This document shows, piece by piece, positions 1-11,305 of a DNA stretch of 64,000 bases. The stretch covers positions 1,988 through 65,987 of the forward strand of contig CACRSC010000061.1 in assembly GCA_902651635.1 (NCBI GenBank). Reading direction: 5' to 3'. The position numbers and the translations under genes were made by a program. The DNA is from Mastigamoeba balamuthi. Lineage: Eukaryota; Evosea; Mastigamoebida; Mastigamoebidae. Within the stretch, counting starts at the first letter, position 1, and every line of letters starts with the position of its first letter. Below the pieces are notes generated by a model. It saw only the letters and a list, made by a program, of their open reading frames with translations, was not told the origin of the DNA and did no database searches.

Positions 1-519
1 CGATTCAAAAATCTCAATCCCAAATCAATCGGAGAATGCATTTATATCTCCGCCAACCTAAAATATCTGGAAATTTTATCCCAAATCGGAAAAATAGCTT
101 TTGGGAGCAAATCTTAGACCTGGGGGAGTATTAACAAACTTATGGCCAGGGCTGTACCTCATGAAAAAAAGAGACCTCACCACAGAGGAAACGGCATTGC
201 AGAGGGTGCTTCTCTCCCTAGAAGAGTGCGAGCACCTGATTGCGATTCTCCATGTGCAAGGGGAGGTGTCTTGCCACTGGAGTACCCCTGGAATGGAGGG
301 CCGATTCACAGGAGGCAAGGCTTAGCTTTGTGAGAATTGACAAGCACAAGCTGAGGATCGATTGCCATAGTATGCACCTGGGCCTCAAACATCATCCACG
401 TGGTTGGCCTGGACAATTACATCCGTGTGCTCCTGTGGATGATTGACTTATTTTATTAGGTGACTGGGATCTCGAGAGTGTGCCACTCGAAGACAACCCA
501 TTCAGCAACAGGGTGCGGG
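1..519. other. No recognisable gene
   Basis: Moderately AT-rich sequence with short open frames on both strands that show no family motif. I see no RNA gene or element end here. It may be the 3' flank of the partial minus-strand gene that stops at 520. Confidence 0.4.
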
Positions 520-1062
520 TCACTGCACCTCAAACTTGAACTCCTCGAATGGGCTCTCTGGGTCACCATGGTGGAAAACGATCACGAACTCCATCCCCGC
601 CTTGTCAACCTTCATGTTGAGGCTGCGGTGTGAGAAGTTGTAGAACATCTTGACGTGTCCAGCTCCAGCACCAATAGAGGTTTCCATGAAAGAGGTGATT
701 GCTGGAACCAGGCGATGTGGCTCTGAACTGTTCAGCAGAACCCAGTCATCTGCATGGCAGCGCCTTCTGATGACGGACTGGAAGACATTCAGCTCAGACT
801 GCGGGGGGTAGCAACAGCTGTCATCGTTCGGCAGGTGGGTTGTGAGGTATTTGTGCTCCTCTCCAAACGTGGTACGATACTGGTTCGACTCTATCGTGGC
901 ACGCCACTTGTTGCCCCCGTACTCAAAGATGACATACCTCGGGACTCAACCAGGATGTCACGTGCACCATTCGCTATGAAGCACCCGAATATGCCTCGAG
1001 CTTCGCGAACACAACACGAAACTCCTCGTAGTTGACCCTCACTGGCTTCACTGGATTGTGTT
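520..1062 (-). CDS. Unknown protein, partial, at least two exons
   Basis: A minus-strand frame without its own ATG runs from about 937 to a TGA at 520-522. It reads as ordinary protein (begins VIFEYGGNKWRATIES, ends FEEFKFEVQ, about 139 aa). A second in-frame block at about 970-1062 (contains VNYEEFRVVFAKLEAYSG) probably belongs to the same gene. The junction is unresolved: a GTGCTT donor near 970 does not keep frame with an acceptor near 938. A start-codon-based scan would miss this exon. I do not recognise the family; it could also be a decayed copy of a multicopy gene. Confidence 0.45.
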
Positions 1063-1473
1063 GCGGGGAAGTCGCTGGCGATGGCGAGAAGATGGCGTAG
1101 ACCCTGCTCATCTGAAGACACAACCACAAAAACAAAAAAGACTGAAAGCGTCACAATAATCTCCTGGGGAATGAGTCATCATCTGAGGAATCATTCTTTG
1201 GGTGTCTGCCAGAGCCCTTGGGCTGAGACCGTCCCGTACCCTTATGCACCTCATCAGGGCAACTACCAATACATGCAAGAGGGGGTCGTCATTCACCGGC
1301 GTGTTTTGCCATTAGGCTCAGTTCGTATGTCCGGCCCTCACGGCAATCACGTCCGAATCAGTGTTCACGTGGCATAGTGCACCAGGAACGAGAGAAGGAC
1401 ATAGACTGTGCGGAATTTAATCTTCAAGCTTGCGTGGAGGAGCACCAGAGCAACCCCATAACGCAGTCTGCAT
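1063..1473. other. Spacer downstream of the PARP receptor
   Basis: No gene recognised. The sequence between the partial unknown gene and the TAG stop of the PARP receptor gene is probably the shared flank of both. Confidence 0.35.
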
Positions 1474-4400
1474 CTAGAGGCCCTCGTTGGCCTCGGTCCT
1501 TCTGTTGGTGATGGCCAGGACCTCCACCACGTGCGTGGGGCACAGCTGCGTCTCGTCGAAGAAGAACCACTCGGCCCACTGCGGGCTCGAGTGGCTGTCG
1601 TACCCCGCTGTGTGCACCGCCACCGTCACCGACTCTGTGCACACAAGCCACAGCGGGCTGTTGAGTTGGTTGCAAGGCTGTGAATACGTCTCTGCTGGGA
1701 GCCAGTCGCACTCATGTGCAGGCTGAGGCCTGGCAGCGCCTTGAACATCACGATCTTCACGCTGTCGCCCTGTGTGATGGCTTCCGTGTCGGCGCAACGC
1801 AGACCTCGCTGTGTTGGGACTGTGCGAGGGGCGCACCTCAGAGACAGGGCAGGGGAACTCGTGGCCATCAGAGGCAACTCTGCAGTTGGAGTACTGCAGC
1901 GTGTACTCCACGAAGCGGCTCGCGTACACCCCACGCCGCGGGTCCTACATGGGGGGCGTTGAGGCGGCATTGAGGAGCAGCGGCGGATCAGGTTTGATGC
2001 AGTAGAAGTTGTGACAGAGGCAAGAGGAATTTTGGAGGGAGCTGAAGGGAGAGAGCAGACGGACGCCGAAGAAGCCAGTGTCTGTCGAGTGCGAGGGGTT
2101 GAGGGGGTGGCCCACACGCAGCAGCCCGTGGTCGCAGATGGGCCCCACGTTGCGTTCCATGGTCCCGTGGAACGCCACCCGCTCCTCCAGCTCCTCCTCT
2201 GTCCGACGCAGCGTGTCCTCCATGTATCGCCTCCTCGCCTCGTACCACGCCTCCAGCACGGGGTTGCGCACCTCCCACGCAGCGGCCACCACGAAGACGA
2301 GGGGCAGCTTGCCCTGGCGGATCCTGGTGGCGGTGTAGTCCTCGTGGTGCATCTGGTAGTACTGCCGGAACGACCGCTCAAACTCTGCCAGCTCCTTGCC
2401 TGCCAGCGCACGCCGCTCCGACACGGGCCGCTCGCCCACTGGCAGGGCAGCGCAGAGGACGGTGTGTCTGGGCTCGTCGATGAGGGCGTTACTCAGTTGG
2501 TCGAGGGCGATGGCCACGGGGCAGCTCTGGGCTTGATGTTGTTGGCCGGCTGTGGCCTTCCTGCGGTCGAAGCAAAACAGGACTTGATCTCTACTGCATC
2601 TGCGAAAGATGAAGCAACAGGCGGTGCTAGCGGTGGCCAGGAGCAGCAGGAAGAAGAGCACACAGATGGTAGTGATGATGGCCGCCACTTTGGGGCCGCT
2701 GGTGCCCGCGATTGCTGTTACACGAACTCCATCCGTAGAGGACCCGCTGGCGCTGCTCATCGACGGAGTCTCGAGATCATGTCCTCCAGCATCCTGAGAG
2801 AACCCACTGGAACTGCTATGTCTGTACGGTCTCCCCGAGCTGCTTCTTGATATGAACACTTCGACACTCGAGTTGCTGCTGTCGCTGCTCGTCGACACTG
2901 ACCCTTGATCTTGTCCTCCAGCGCCCTCGGAGGACCAACCAGAGCTGCTCTGTATACTCTCTGCGCCACTTCTCGAGAAGAGCACTGCGCTACTCAATCT
3001 GCTGTTGTAGCTGCTGCCCTCTGTCGTTATAATCTCGGCATGCTCGCTGCTGCTCGAAGAGTACGCAGTGGCAATGGCGCTGCTGGAGCTGCTGGCTTCC
3101 ACTTCGTCGGGTCTTCCAGACGACGATGATTCGCCATCAGTGGACGAGCTGCTCTGCGCTGTACGAGACGATCCGACGAGAGCGACGGTGGCGGCGAAGT
3201 GCGTAGACCGGCGGCAGCCGGCCCTCAGCGCCGACACGGCGACGGTGAAGCTCGGCGCCACCGCGGAGCCGTCGTGGACAAACTCCACTCGGCCCTCGTC
3301 GACGTCCTGCATTGTGAACTGCTCGACGCTCGTGTTGTGCGACGGCGCCAGAGCAAAGTGCCCATGGGCGACCGACGCCATGTGGACGAGCACCTCTGCG
3401 CGGGGCGAGTCTGCCCGCACGGCCAGCTGCTCGCCAGAGAGCACAGTGCGCTGTCCCCGGGCTACAGTGACGTTGGCTGCAGTCACGATGGGCTGGCCCA
3501 CCCCGTAGACCACGTGGACCTCCTTGATGCCGGGGAACGGCATAACGAGGTCGGACACCCCATCTCCATTGACGTCGCCCGCTGCAACCTTCAGATCGCC
3601 CGTGGCTGAGCCACGGATGTACTGCACGGTGCTGTCGCCAACGAGCCTATAGCCCGCGTCGCAGCCCTCGGAGTTCCCGGTGCCGACCTCGACGAACGAG
3701 GGCCACGTTGCTGTCCCAAACAGAACGTCCACCTCCTCGATAAAAGAGGCGGATGGAGAAGAGTGAGACTTGATCGCAATGGCGATGTCATCAACGTGGT
3801 CGCCGTTGAGGTCGCCGGCCGGTTGCGCGTAGCCATAGCCGTCGCAGCGCAGCGCGAACCCGTGTGGAGCTCTTATCTCGTCCACAGCGACGACGCCCGA
3901 CATCTGTGTGCCCTTGCGGCCGAAGAGCACGTACGTGCCGACGCTGAGGTCGTCGGCGCCGTCGCCGTTGAGGTCGCCGACGCCTGCGACACTGACCACG
4001 GGGGACGCGCGGCATGTGGCTAAGTACCCCGCAGACGTACCGCTGGCGATTCCCTTGGCGGTAACAAGGCTTCTCGTGGGCGTGCCGTACACCACGTACT
4101 CCGAGGTGCGCGCGCTGGTGGCCGTATCGCTTTTCGCTGTACCGGCGACTATGTCTGCGCGGCTGTCGCCGTCACCCGATAACATGCGGATGCCGAGCAT
4201 CTGCATGTCCTCTGAGCCCTCGATGGCGAAGCCCTGCTCCTGTGTAAGGTCCTCGACAACGACAGGGCCCGAGGGCCACTGCTTGCGCCCGTAGACAACG
4301 TAGGCCTTGCCGTAGTTGTCGCCCTTGTCTGGGGGAGCCCACCAGAGGGACCCAACGGCGAGGTCGTCGATGGCGTCGCCGTTGACGTCACTCGCTGCAC

Positions 4401-5073
4401 GGATCGCAAAGCCCAGGCCTTTTCCGAGGGAGCCGCGGAGGACGATGCCAGGCAGGTCGGGAGAGCCCACGCTGCTGAGGTTGAGGCTGGGGGGCCACGC
4501 GCCCCTGCGGCCCCACACAACGTAGACGGCGCCCATGGAGTCTCTGCAAACGCTCAGCGTTGGAGGGGGGATTCAGGGCTGCGCAGTCATCGAAAAGTAC
4601 GGTGTGTTGTCGCCCGGGGCGCGGACGGCCACGTCAGCGACGCCGTCGCCGTTGATGTCGCCGGCAAAGGCGACGCAGCTACCGGCCTTGTCGCCAACGG
4701 AGACCCCGAGCAGCTCCGTGAGAGCACCGGGGGTTGCGGCGAGGTCAGGAATCGTCAGTAGCGCGGGGGGAGGCCTGCTGCGTGCGCCAAAGACAACGTA
4801 GGCGCTGCCAGGGCGGAGGTCTCCCAAGAACGGAGCTCCGACGACGATGTCGCCGACGGCGTCGCCGTTGACGTCAGCGCCAGCGTCCACGTCGCTGGCG
4901 AGCGTGGTGGTGGCGTTGTGGTCACAGACGATGCGGAACCCCGAGGGGCTCTGGGAGAGGTCTGGGAGGCGGAGGCGGGGGTAGGGAACAGGGGCCGAGA
5001 AAACAACGGGGGGTGTGGGCACCACAGCCAACACAGAAGACACAAAAACCAGAACAAAACGGGACACTCGCAT
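1474..5073 (-). CDS. Transmembrane PARP with FG-GAP ectodomain (copy A)
   Basis: Predicted 1092-aa type I membrane protein. Exons (minus): 5073-4601, 4543-2065, 1944-1837, 1769-1712, 1634-1474; the lengths sum to an open frame. In order: signal peptide (MRVSRFVLVFVSSVLAVV); about seven FG-GAP/integrin-alpha-like repeats with Ca-binding loops such as DINGDGVADV and DLNGDGADDL; one CSPG/NG2-like repeat (EQFTMQDVDEGRVEFVHDGS); a long Ser-rich stalk; one membrane segment (about ICVLFFLLLLATASTACCF); and a PARP catalytic domain. The PARP H-Y-E residues are visible: AFHGT in exon 2, GVYAS in exon 3, and AEWFFFD in exon 5, aligned with NEYIVYD of PARP1. The H-Y-E set suggests chain-forming ability, but activity is untested. 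The ectodomain should bind a ligand or matrix and the PARP should act in the cytosol. Intron positions are identical in the copy at 59773-63259. Confidence 0.85.
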
Positions 5074-5571
5074 TTCTTTGGAGACACACAGGCGCGGCTC
5101 GGTCGAGTGCCCGCAGTGCAGCGCAGCAGCGCAAGAATCAGACAAGGCGCAGAGGAAATCCTCGCGGAATAGAGTGAGTGAATGAATCTGGATGAGCACC
5201 ACAGCTGATCTCACCAGCGCAGCCACCGCAATGCTGACACGCTGCTGGCTGCATGTCCCAGCACTGGCACAGGCACTCGGGCACTGCGTCACAGTACACG
5301 TGCTGGAGGGCAGCCCTGCTCGCCAGTCGTCTGGCCCCGAATGGGGTGGTGGTTGTGCGCTGTGGGCAGGTGAGCGTTGTGTGCTCTGAGACAAATGGAC
5401 CAGGAGCGTTGATGCAAGCCCTCGGGCTTAACATCGAGTACAGTTCCACGTGCGGTGGTGGCCACTCTAGAGAGGGGTGGGGCCTTGAGCTGCAACCTTG
5501 GTAGTTGTCACCCCCCGCAATTCAAGTGACTGCAAGCGAGCCCGATTCGCTCGCTATCTCTGTGTGTGGCC
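5074..5571. other. Upstream region of PARP receptor A
   Basis: 498 bp between the 3' end of the galactosyltransferase gene and the start of the PARP receptor, both on the minus strand. It presumably holds the receptor promoter. The pentamer-rich stretch ATTTCCTCTG occurs before both PARP copies. No other feature seen. Confidence 0.35.
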
Positions 5572-6592
5572 TCAGTGGGTGGGGTGGGAGGGGGGCCAGG
5601 GGTCGCTCTCCCAGCGGGTGCCGCGCCAGGCGGCAGCGGGGGCGCGGACGTCGTGGAGGAGGTAGTCGAGGGCGAGCATCTCCGAGGGCTCGACGCTGTG
5701 GAACGTGAGGGGCCGCGGCGTGAGGCCCTCGGGGTGGTCTCTGGCGCCCTGGGCCGTGGCCAGGAAGAAGGCGGGCGTCTGGTGGTAGAACCCCGTCAGC
5801 CACGTGGGCCGCACGCCCAGCTGCCGCAGGCACTTGCCCACCGAGACGTCCTCGCCCACGGGCAGCTGCTCGCACCCGCCGATGCGCGGCGCCCACAGCG
5901 ACAGCAGCCGGTGGCTCAGCACGTACCCCGCGCCCCCGCCACAGTACTCGACGCCCCGCCACTCGCCCGCCCGCCCCACGTACAGCGGCCGCCGGTGGTC
6001 GTACCGCGACAGCGCCGCCGCCAGCGCGTCCACGTCCACGTACGTGTCGTCGTCGGCCTTGAGGAACCAGCTGTGGTTGCCCCCGTAGCGCTCCCACACG
6101 TGCTCGAACATCTGCGACGTCGCTGCGACGTCACCGCTGCGTCGCGGATGGGATCTGGGAGTTGCGCACCCGGAGGACCTTCTTGTTGATGATGGGGCCC
6201 TCCTCGGTGCCCGCAAAGGCCACGGTGGGCAGCGCCGCGTCGGCGTCGGCGCTCACAAAGACGAGGGCGCCGCAGCGGGGGCCCCACGTGCGCTTCACCG
6301 CCGCCGCCCGCGTCGCGTGGTACTTGCGCGTCGTGATCACCCCGCACACAATGTCCCTCGCCGTGTACGTGTTCCCCCGCCGCCTCTCCCCCTCCTGCTC
6401 CCCCTCCTCTTGCTGCTCTGCCGGCGGCGGGGGCGACGGCGACGCCACGTGGGCAGCGGCGGCGGCGGCTGGCGGTGGGGAGGGCACCGCGGGGGCCTGT
6501 GGGGGCGACAGGGCCAGCAGCAGGGCGACGGCGCACGAGGCGGCGATGGCGGCCTCGAGGACTGCCAGCAGAGGGGGCCTCTGGCCCGCCAT
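5572..6592 (-). CDS. Core-1-type beta-1,3-galactosyltransferase (GT31)
   Basis: 320-aa type II Golgi/ER membrane protein; exons 6592-6170 and 6111-5572, with a GTGCGC donor. Residues 9-30 form the signal anchor, followed by a Pro/Ala/Glu-rich stem to about 75. The catalytic domain starts near DIVCGVITTRKYHATRAAAV. It shows the GT31/C1GALT signature: WERYGGNHSWFLKADDDTYV (DxD metal site), CGGGAGYVLS, and EDVSVGKCLRQLGV with its conserved cysteines. The family transfers Gal from UDP-Gal to GalNAc-Ser/Thr, but a fringe-like acceptor cannot be excluded. Length is slightly shorter than human C1GALT1 (363 aa). The SLC35B4-like transporter at 18.2-19.6 kb is a possible donor-sugar partner in the same compartment system. 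Confidence 0.85.
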
Positions 6593-6852
6593 TCCGATTT
6601 CGCAGGCGACACGCAACAGCGCAACAGCCGGCAAGAACAACAAGAGAAAACAGGAGAACAGACCATAGATATCAGAGCGAATCAGCAGCGCCGAACAGGA
6701 GAAGCGTGGGGTGGTGATAGATTGCACTGGGCAACAGCCTGCACGTGTGGTCAGAGGGGAGAAGAGAGAGAGAGATGAATGCGGCGGGTGTGGCTGAGAG
6801 AAGAAGAGAGCAAAGCAAGAGAGGAGGGGAGAGATGAGAGTAGAGAGAGGGC
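6593..6852. other. Short spacer, promoter of the galactosyltransferase
   Basis: 260 bp between two minus-strand genes. It contains a purine-rich run of GAGA repeats just after the Sec24 stop. Nothing else recognised. Confidence 0.35.
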
Positions 6853-9800
6853 TCAGCGGCCGACGCGCTGGAGGACGTTGCGCTGGAGCTGGGCGACAAA
6901 CTCGTGGTACGAGGCGAAGTTGCGCGAGTGGTCTGCGACCATGAACGACTGCATGAGGCGGTCGACGCCCTCGTCCCCCGCGCGGCACACGAGGAACCGC
7001 GGCGGCAGCGCCCCGCTGGCCGCCCGCGCCTGCTCGGTCCTCCGCACGAGCCCCCGCACCCACGCGCCCAGCGCCGTCGCCACCTCGGGCAGCGCCGACG
7101 CGAACGGAGGCACGTCCGCGTAGGCCTCGACCCCAAAGACCCCCGCCAGCCACTCGCGCGGCGCCTGCGCCCCCACCCACAGCAGCACCGTCGGCCCCGC
7201 GTCCAGCAGCAGCGCGCTGCGGCTGTCCATGCCCGCGCACGACAGCGCCAGCATCTGCGGGAACCCCGCGGCAGCGGCCTCCTCGGGGGCAGCGCCGTCG
7301 GCAAGGCCCTCGGGAAGGGCCGAGACGTTGTAGAGGCGCGGGTGGAGGCAGACGAGGACGCTGTCGACGGGGGCCGTGCGGAGCAGCGTCATCTGGTGGC
7401 AGCGGACGTCGGGCTTGACGTCTGCCGTGGCGACGAGGGCCGCGTGCTTGAGCAGCGCCAGCGCGTAGAGCGGCAGGTTGCGCAGCGCCTCGGGGGCCGC
7501 CAGCTGCGCGCCCGCCAGCGCCCCGGGGCCCGCGGTCGCCGCGTAGCCCGCGAGCGCGTCGACGACCTGGCGCATGACGGCCTCGCGGGCGTCGGCGACG
7601 CGGACGCCGCTGGCGAGCTTGTCGACGGCGAGCTTGGCCAGCATCGCCACCGTCGCGTTGCAGTCGGCGGCGGCGTAGAGCTCGGCGGCGCTCTGGACGA
7701 CGGGCACGCAGACCGTCGCCACGCGGATGCGGCGCTCGCCCCCGGACGTCGTGTAGAGCAGCGCGGCCTGGACAGAGGCGGCGCCCGGGAAGGCCTGGGG
7801 GCTGTCGACGGCGACCTGGACGGCGTAGGCCTTGGCGCTGTCGGCCGTGGGCAGCGCCAGCAGGTCCGTCGAGCGCACAAAGAAGTGCCCGTGGTGGTGC
7901 GTCACCTTGAGGCCCCGGCTGCAGCGCACGCGCATGACGCCCTCCCACGCCACCGGGCGCCCCAGCAGCGACGCCACGTCGCGGGCCAGCGCCGACCCGT
8001 CGCGGGCGCCGTCGTAGCCGGGCCAGTAGACGACGTCGCCGCCGGTGATCTGCGGCAGCACAGAGAGCGTCGCGAGGTCGGCGTAGGCGCTGGTGGCGGC
8101 CACCACGTCGACGGTCATCTGGTAGCGCGAGCAGTCGAGCGCCAGGTTCTTGTAGAACTCGGTCGCGTCCCCCGCCAGCGTCGGCTGCAGCAGCGCCCCC
8201 TCCTTGTCCGTCCCCAGCGCCCGCGGGTCCTCCCGCATCTCCAGCGCCCCCGCCCCCGTGTTGGGCAGGCTCCCCACAAACGTCACCACCCGCCCTCCGA
8301 TGTGCTTCTGCGCAGCCCCCACAGTCCCTCTGCTCAGTCCCGCGCGGTCTCACCGTGGAGGAGCGGCTGGCTGCTGGCTGCCTCGTGCGACAGCTGCCAT
8401 GGGAGGAGAGGTGGCGTGATGTGGCGTGGTCTCATCATCGAGAAGAGAGGCTGGCTGTCTGATGTGACAGCTGCCATGGAAGGAGAGGTAGCGTGATGGG
8501 TGATGTGGCGTGGTCTCATCGAGAAGAGAGGCAGGCTATCTGATGCGACAGCAGCCAGGGGAGATGAGGTGGCGTGGCCTCATCGAGAAGAGACGGCTGT
8601 CTGATGCGGCAGCTGGCAGGGGAGGAGGCGTGATGTGGGGCGGCAGGGCACGCACGGCGATCTGCTGGGCGCAGACGAGGGCGGGGCCGTAGGCGAGCTT
8701 GACGTTGCGGGTGGCCTGGAACATGGCGGGGAGGCGCTCGAGGAGGGCGACGAGGGCCTTGCGGTGCTCGTAGAGGTTCACGAGCAGCTCGTCGGGCAGC
8801 GCCGGCGGCGACGCCAGGGCGTCCGCGTCCGTGACGTCCGAGACGACGAGCATCTGCGCCTGGGAGGCCCCCGAGCGCAGGCTGTACATGTGCACCGTCC
8901 CGTCCACCGTCACCAGCGCGAACCGCGTGCGCGCGCTGCCCCGGTAGCCCTCCACCCACGCCCGCAGGGCCGCAGCCACCGCCGCCAGCAGCCCCGACTG
9001 CACAGACGCGTACGACGCGTCCACCACAAACACAAAGCTCGGCGGCATCGGCGCCCGCACCATGTACTCCCCCGGCGCCACAAACTCCACGCAGCCCTGC
9101 CGCCCGCAACCCCCCGCTGTTAGCCGTCTTTTCCCAGTCCCAATCCCAATCCCAATCCCAATCCCAGCCCCATTCCCAATTCCAATCCCAATTCGAATCG
9201 AATCGAATCGAATCCGGGGGCGATGTGGCGTGGGCGCGAACGTGGTTGAGCTCGGGGCGGTCGGCGAGGTCGCGGCGCTGGCCGTTGGCGAGCAGGGGGC
9301 TGAAGTAGTCCTGGGGGACTGCGGAGCGAGGGGAGGAGTCAGAGGGATGAATCGGTGGGTTTGCAGGCGAATTGGGAATCTGTGCGGAATGTAATGTGTG
9401 GTGTGGCCCTCCGCACCGTCGTTGGCGAAATCGCACAGGTTGCAGCGCCAGCGGCGGCCGCCCTCCATCCAGCCGACGAAGGGGTTGATGTAGGTGCGGC
9501 AGACCCTGCACCTCACGATGCCCGACATGCCCATGTTGATCACCGGCACCTGCAGGCAGCAGCAGCGCACGCCTCGTCACCTCCCCGCCGCGCAGATCGA
9601 TCGCGAAACCCATCGCGAAATACAACAACACCCGCGAATCAACCGCGCGCGCGCTCAAAGGGGGGCAGCAGCGGGCAGAGGGCGGGCGCACGTCGGCGCT
9701 GGGGGCGAGCGGGTGGATGATGCAGCCGTAGGGGAGGGCGGTCTTGCTGAGGAGGGCCTGGTTGACGGGGGCAGCGTTGACGGTCATGCACATGATCTGC

Positions 9801-10201
9801 GGGGGGCAGGGCGTCACCCCCACCGCCGCCACCTGCGCCTGCTGCTGCCCCGGCGCCACGCCCGCCCCCTGCGCCATCCCCATCGCCCCGGGCGCCGCCC
9901 TGTCGCTCAGCGACACGGCCCCAAAGGCCCCCGCCAGCTGGTCCACGGGGTGCTGCGCCTGCTGCTGCTGCTGCTGCTGCTGCTGGGCCGCCATGGCAGC
10001 GGGCACAAACATACCCTGGGGCTGCTGCGCCTGCTGCTGCTGCTGCTGGGCCTGGGGCGCCAGCATCTGCGGGGCGCCCATGGGGCCTGCGGCCGCGGCG
10101 GGGACGAAGAAGCGGGGGGCCGAGGGGGAGGACTGGGGGCCCTGGGGCTGCTGCTGCTGCTGGTCTTGGACGTAGGGCGGCTGCGGGTATCTGTAGCTCA
10201 T
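6853..10201 (-). CDS. COPII coat subunit Sec24
   Basis: 871-aa homolog of Sec24, the cargo-selecting subunit of the COPII inner coat at ER exit sites. Exons (minus): 10201-9692, 9549-9417, 9318-9242, 9096-8656, 8307-6853, exactly in frame. The N-terminus is Gln/Pro-rich with several polyQ runs. The zinc finger follows, with CRVC and CNLC knuckles around TYINPFVGW and GRRW. Then come the trunk (VPQDYFSPLLANGQRRDLADRPEL; GEYMVRAPMPPSFVFVVD), beta-sandwich (GGRVVTFVGSLPNTGAGAL), helical and gelsolin-like parts (ending SYHEFVAQLQRNVLQRVGR). Donors are GTGCGC, GTGCGG, GTTCGC and GTGCGT. Introns 3 and 4 hold tandem repeats. Human SEC24 proteins are longer (about 1000-1270 aa), mainly in the N-terminal tail. 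The gene is divergent from the amidase gene at 11306. Confidence 0.93.
8338..8640. repeat. Minisatellite filling Sec24 intron 4
   Basis: About four imperfect copies of a roughly 60-70-bp unit occupy most of the intron. Each contains GTGGCGTGGTCTCATC, GAGAAGAGAGGCTG and an AGCTGCCATGG-type block. Unit starts lie near 8405, 8470, 8520 and 8570. No coding potential is needed to explain it; the exons on both sides match Sec24. Confidence 0.7.
9128..9222. repeat. Simple repeats in Sec24 intron 3
   Basis: Tandem CCCAAT/TCCCAA hexamers are followed by AATCG pentamers, all inside the intron between exons 3 and 4 of Sec24. Confidence 0.8.
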
Positions 10202-11305
10202 GGTCGTCCCTCTGTGCTCTGCTGCTGCTGCGCGCGCGCGGGGTGAGCGCCTCGCCAGGTGCGTGGGGCGTGTGCGCGGAGGGGGCGTGCGCACAGAGGA
10301 GGATGGGCGCGTCCACGTGGTGGGTTTGGTTCGGAGCTCTCGAGAAAGAACGATGGACCCCCCACGTCAGCGCTGGATATTTCCTAACCCCGTATCTCGG
10401 TATCTTCCGTGCCATCACCCAGTCAACGCGACCTGGGCATCGCTATGAGGGGTGGCCGCGATGCCGCTCTGCTCTCTTGTGTTGCCACAGCGTCTTCGAG
10501 GAGGATCAGCTTGCGGCAGGCGAGGGAGGGGGTCAGCGCCATCTCTCAGCCACTCAGGTAGACTCAGCCCTTCCGGCCCTCGCCCCTCAGCGCACGACGC
10601 TCTGTCACGGGCCCAGGCGCATGGCCCGAGTGTTACCGTGGCTGCTGCCGTGGCGACCAGTGGGGCAGCGCACGCTACGTGCCACCTTCTCCTTCGCCTC
10701 TGCTCCCTCAGATCGCAGCGCCCCTGTCAGCCGCCCGTGTCACTGGAATGCGAGTGGCTCGCAGCGGCACTTGGCGGGAGCGGACGACTGCGCGCTGTGT
10801 CGGACTCCTGTGGGCCAGCATGCAGCCGTGCTCGTCCTCGGCAGCGACGGTGCGGAAGTAGTCGAGCACACTCGAGAGACTTCACCGAGCACGTTGCCGA
10901 GCTCGGAGGCAATGAGGCGCTGCGAGAGAGAACATCTCTGAGGGAGCTTTGTTCGTTGTAAATAGAATTAGAATGCAAGCACAAGAATATCGAGATCGTG
11001 GGTTTTGATCCCTGTTTTGCCTGCGCCACGTCACCTCAGATTCCTGAGTCCTGATTTGAAAATCTTTCCATCTCTTTTATCGTGGACTCCATCTTTGTAG
11101 GAGTACAACCGGCTGTGTACAATAGTCAAGACAGGACAACAGTCGAACGAAGGTGCTCACGTGATGGCAAAGGGGTAGCCGCCGACGTGGTGGTGACGTC
11201 GGCTGTGCTTTTTCCGCCTGGATTTGGTGAATCAGCCCTGTTGGGACCGGACTGACTGACTGCTGGGGCAACAGGTCTCAGTTTCAGCCCCAGACGCGTC
11301 ACACC
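10202..11305. other. Divergent intergenic region, Sec24 / amidase
   Basis: 1.1 kb between two genes transcribed away from each other, so it should carry both promoters. Short open frames here show no family features. A TGACGTCGG CRE-like word lies about 100 bp before the amidase start. No RNA gene seen. Confidence 0.4.

Noticed and set aside
6904-8496. 530-codon open frame on the plus strand across Sec24
   Set aside because: It is antisense to conserved Sec24 exons and rich in Arg/His/Gln, as expected for the opposite strand of GC-rich coding DNA.
9950-10070. Prion-like polyQ domain of special function in Sec24
   Set aside because: CAG/CTG runs occur in coding, intronic and UTR sequence throughout the window, so slippage is the simpler explanation.
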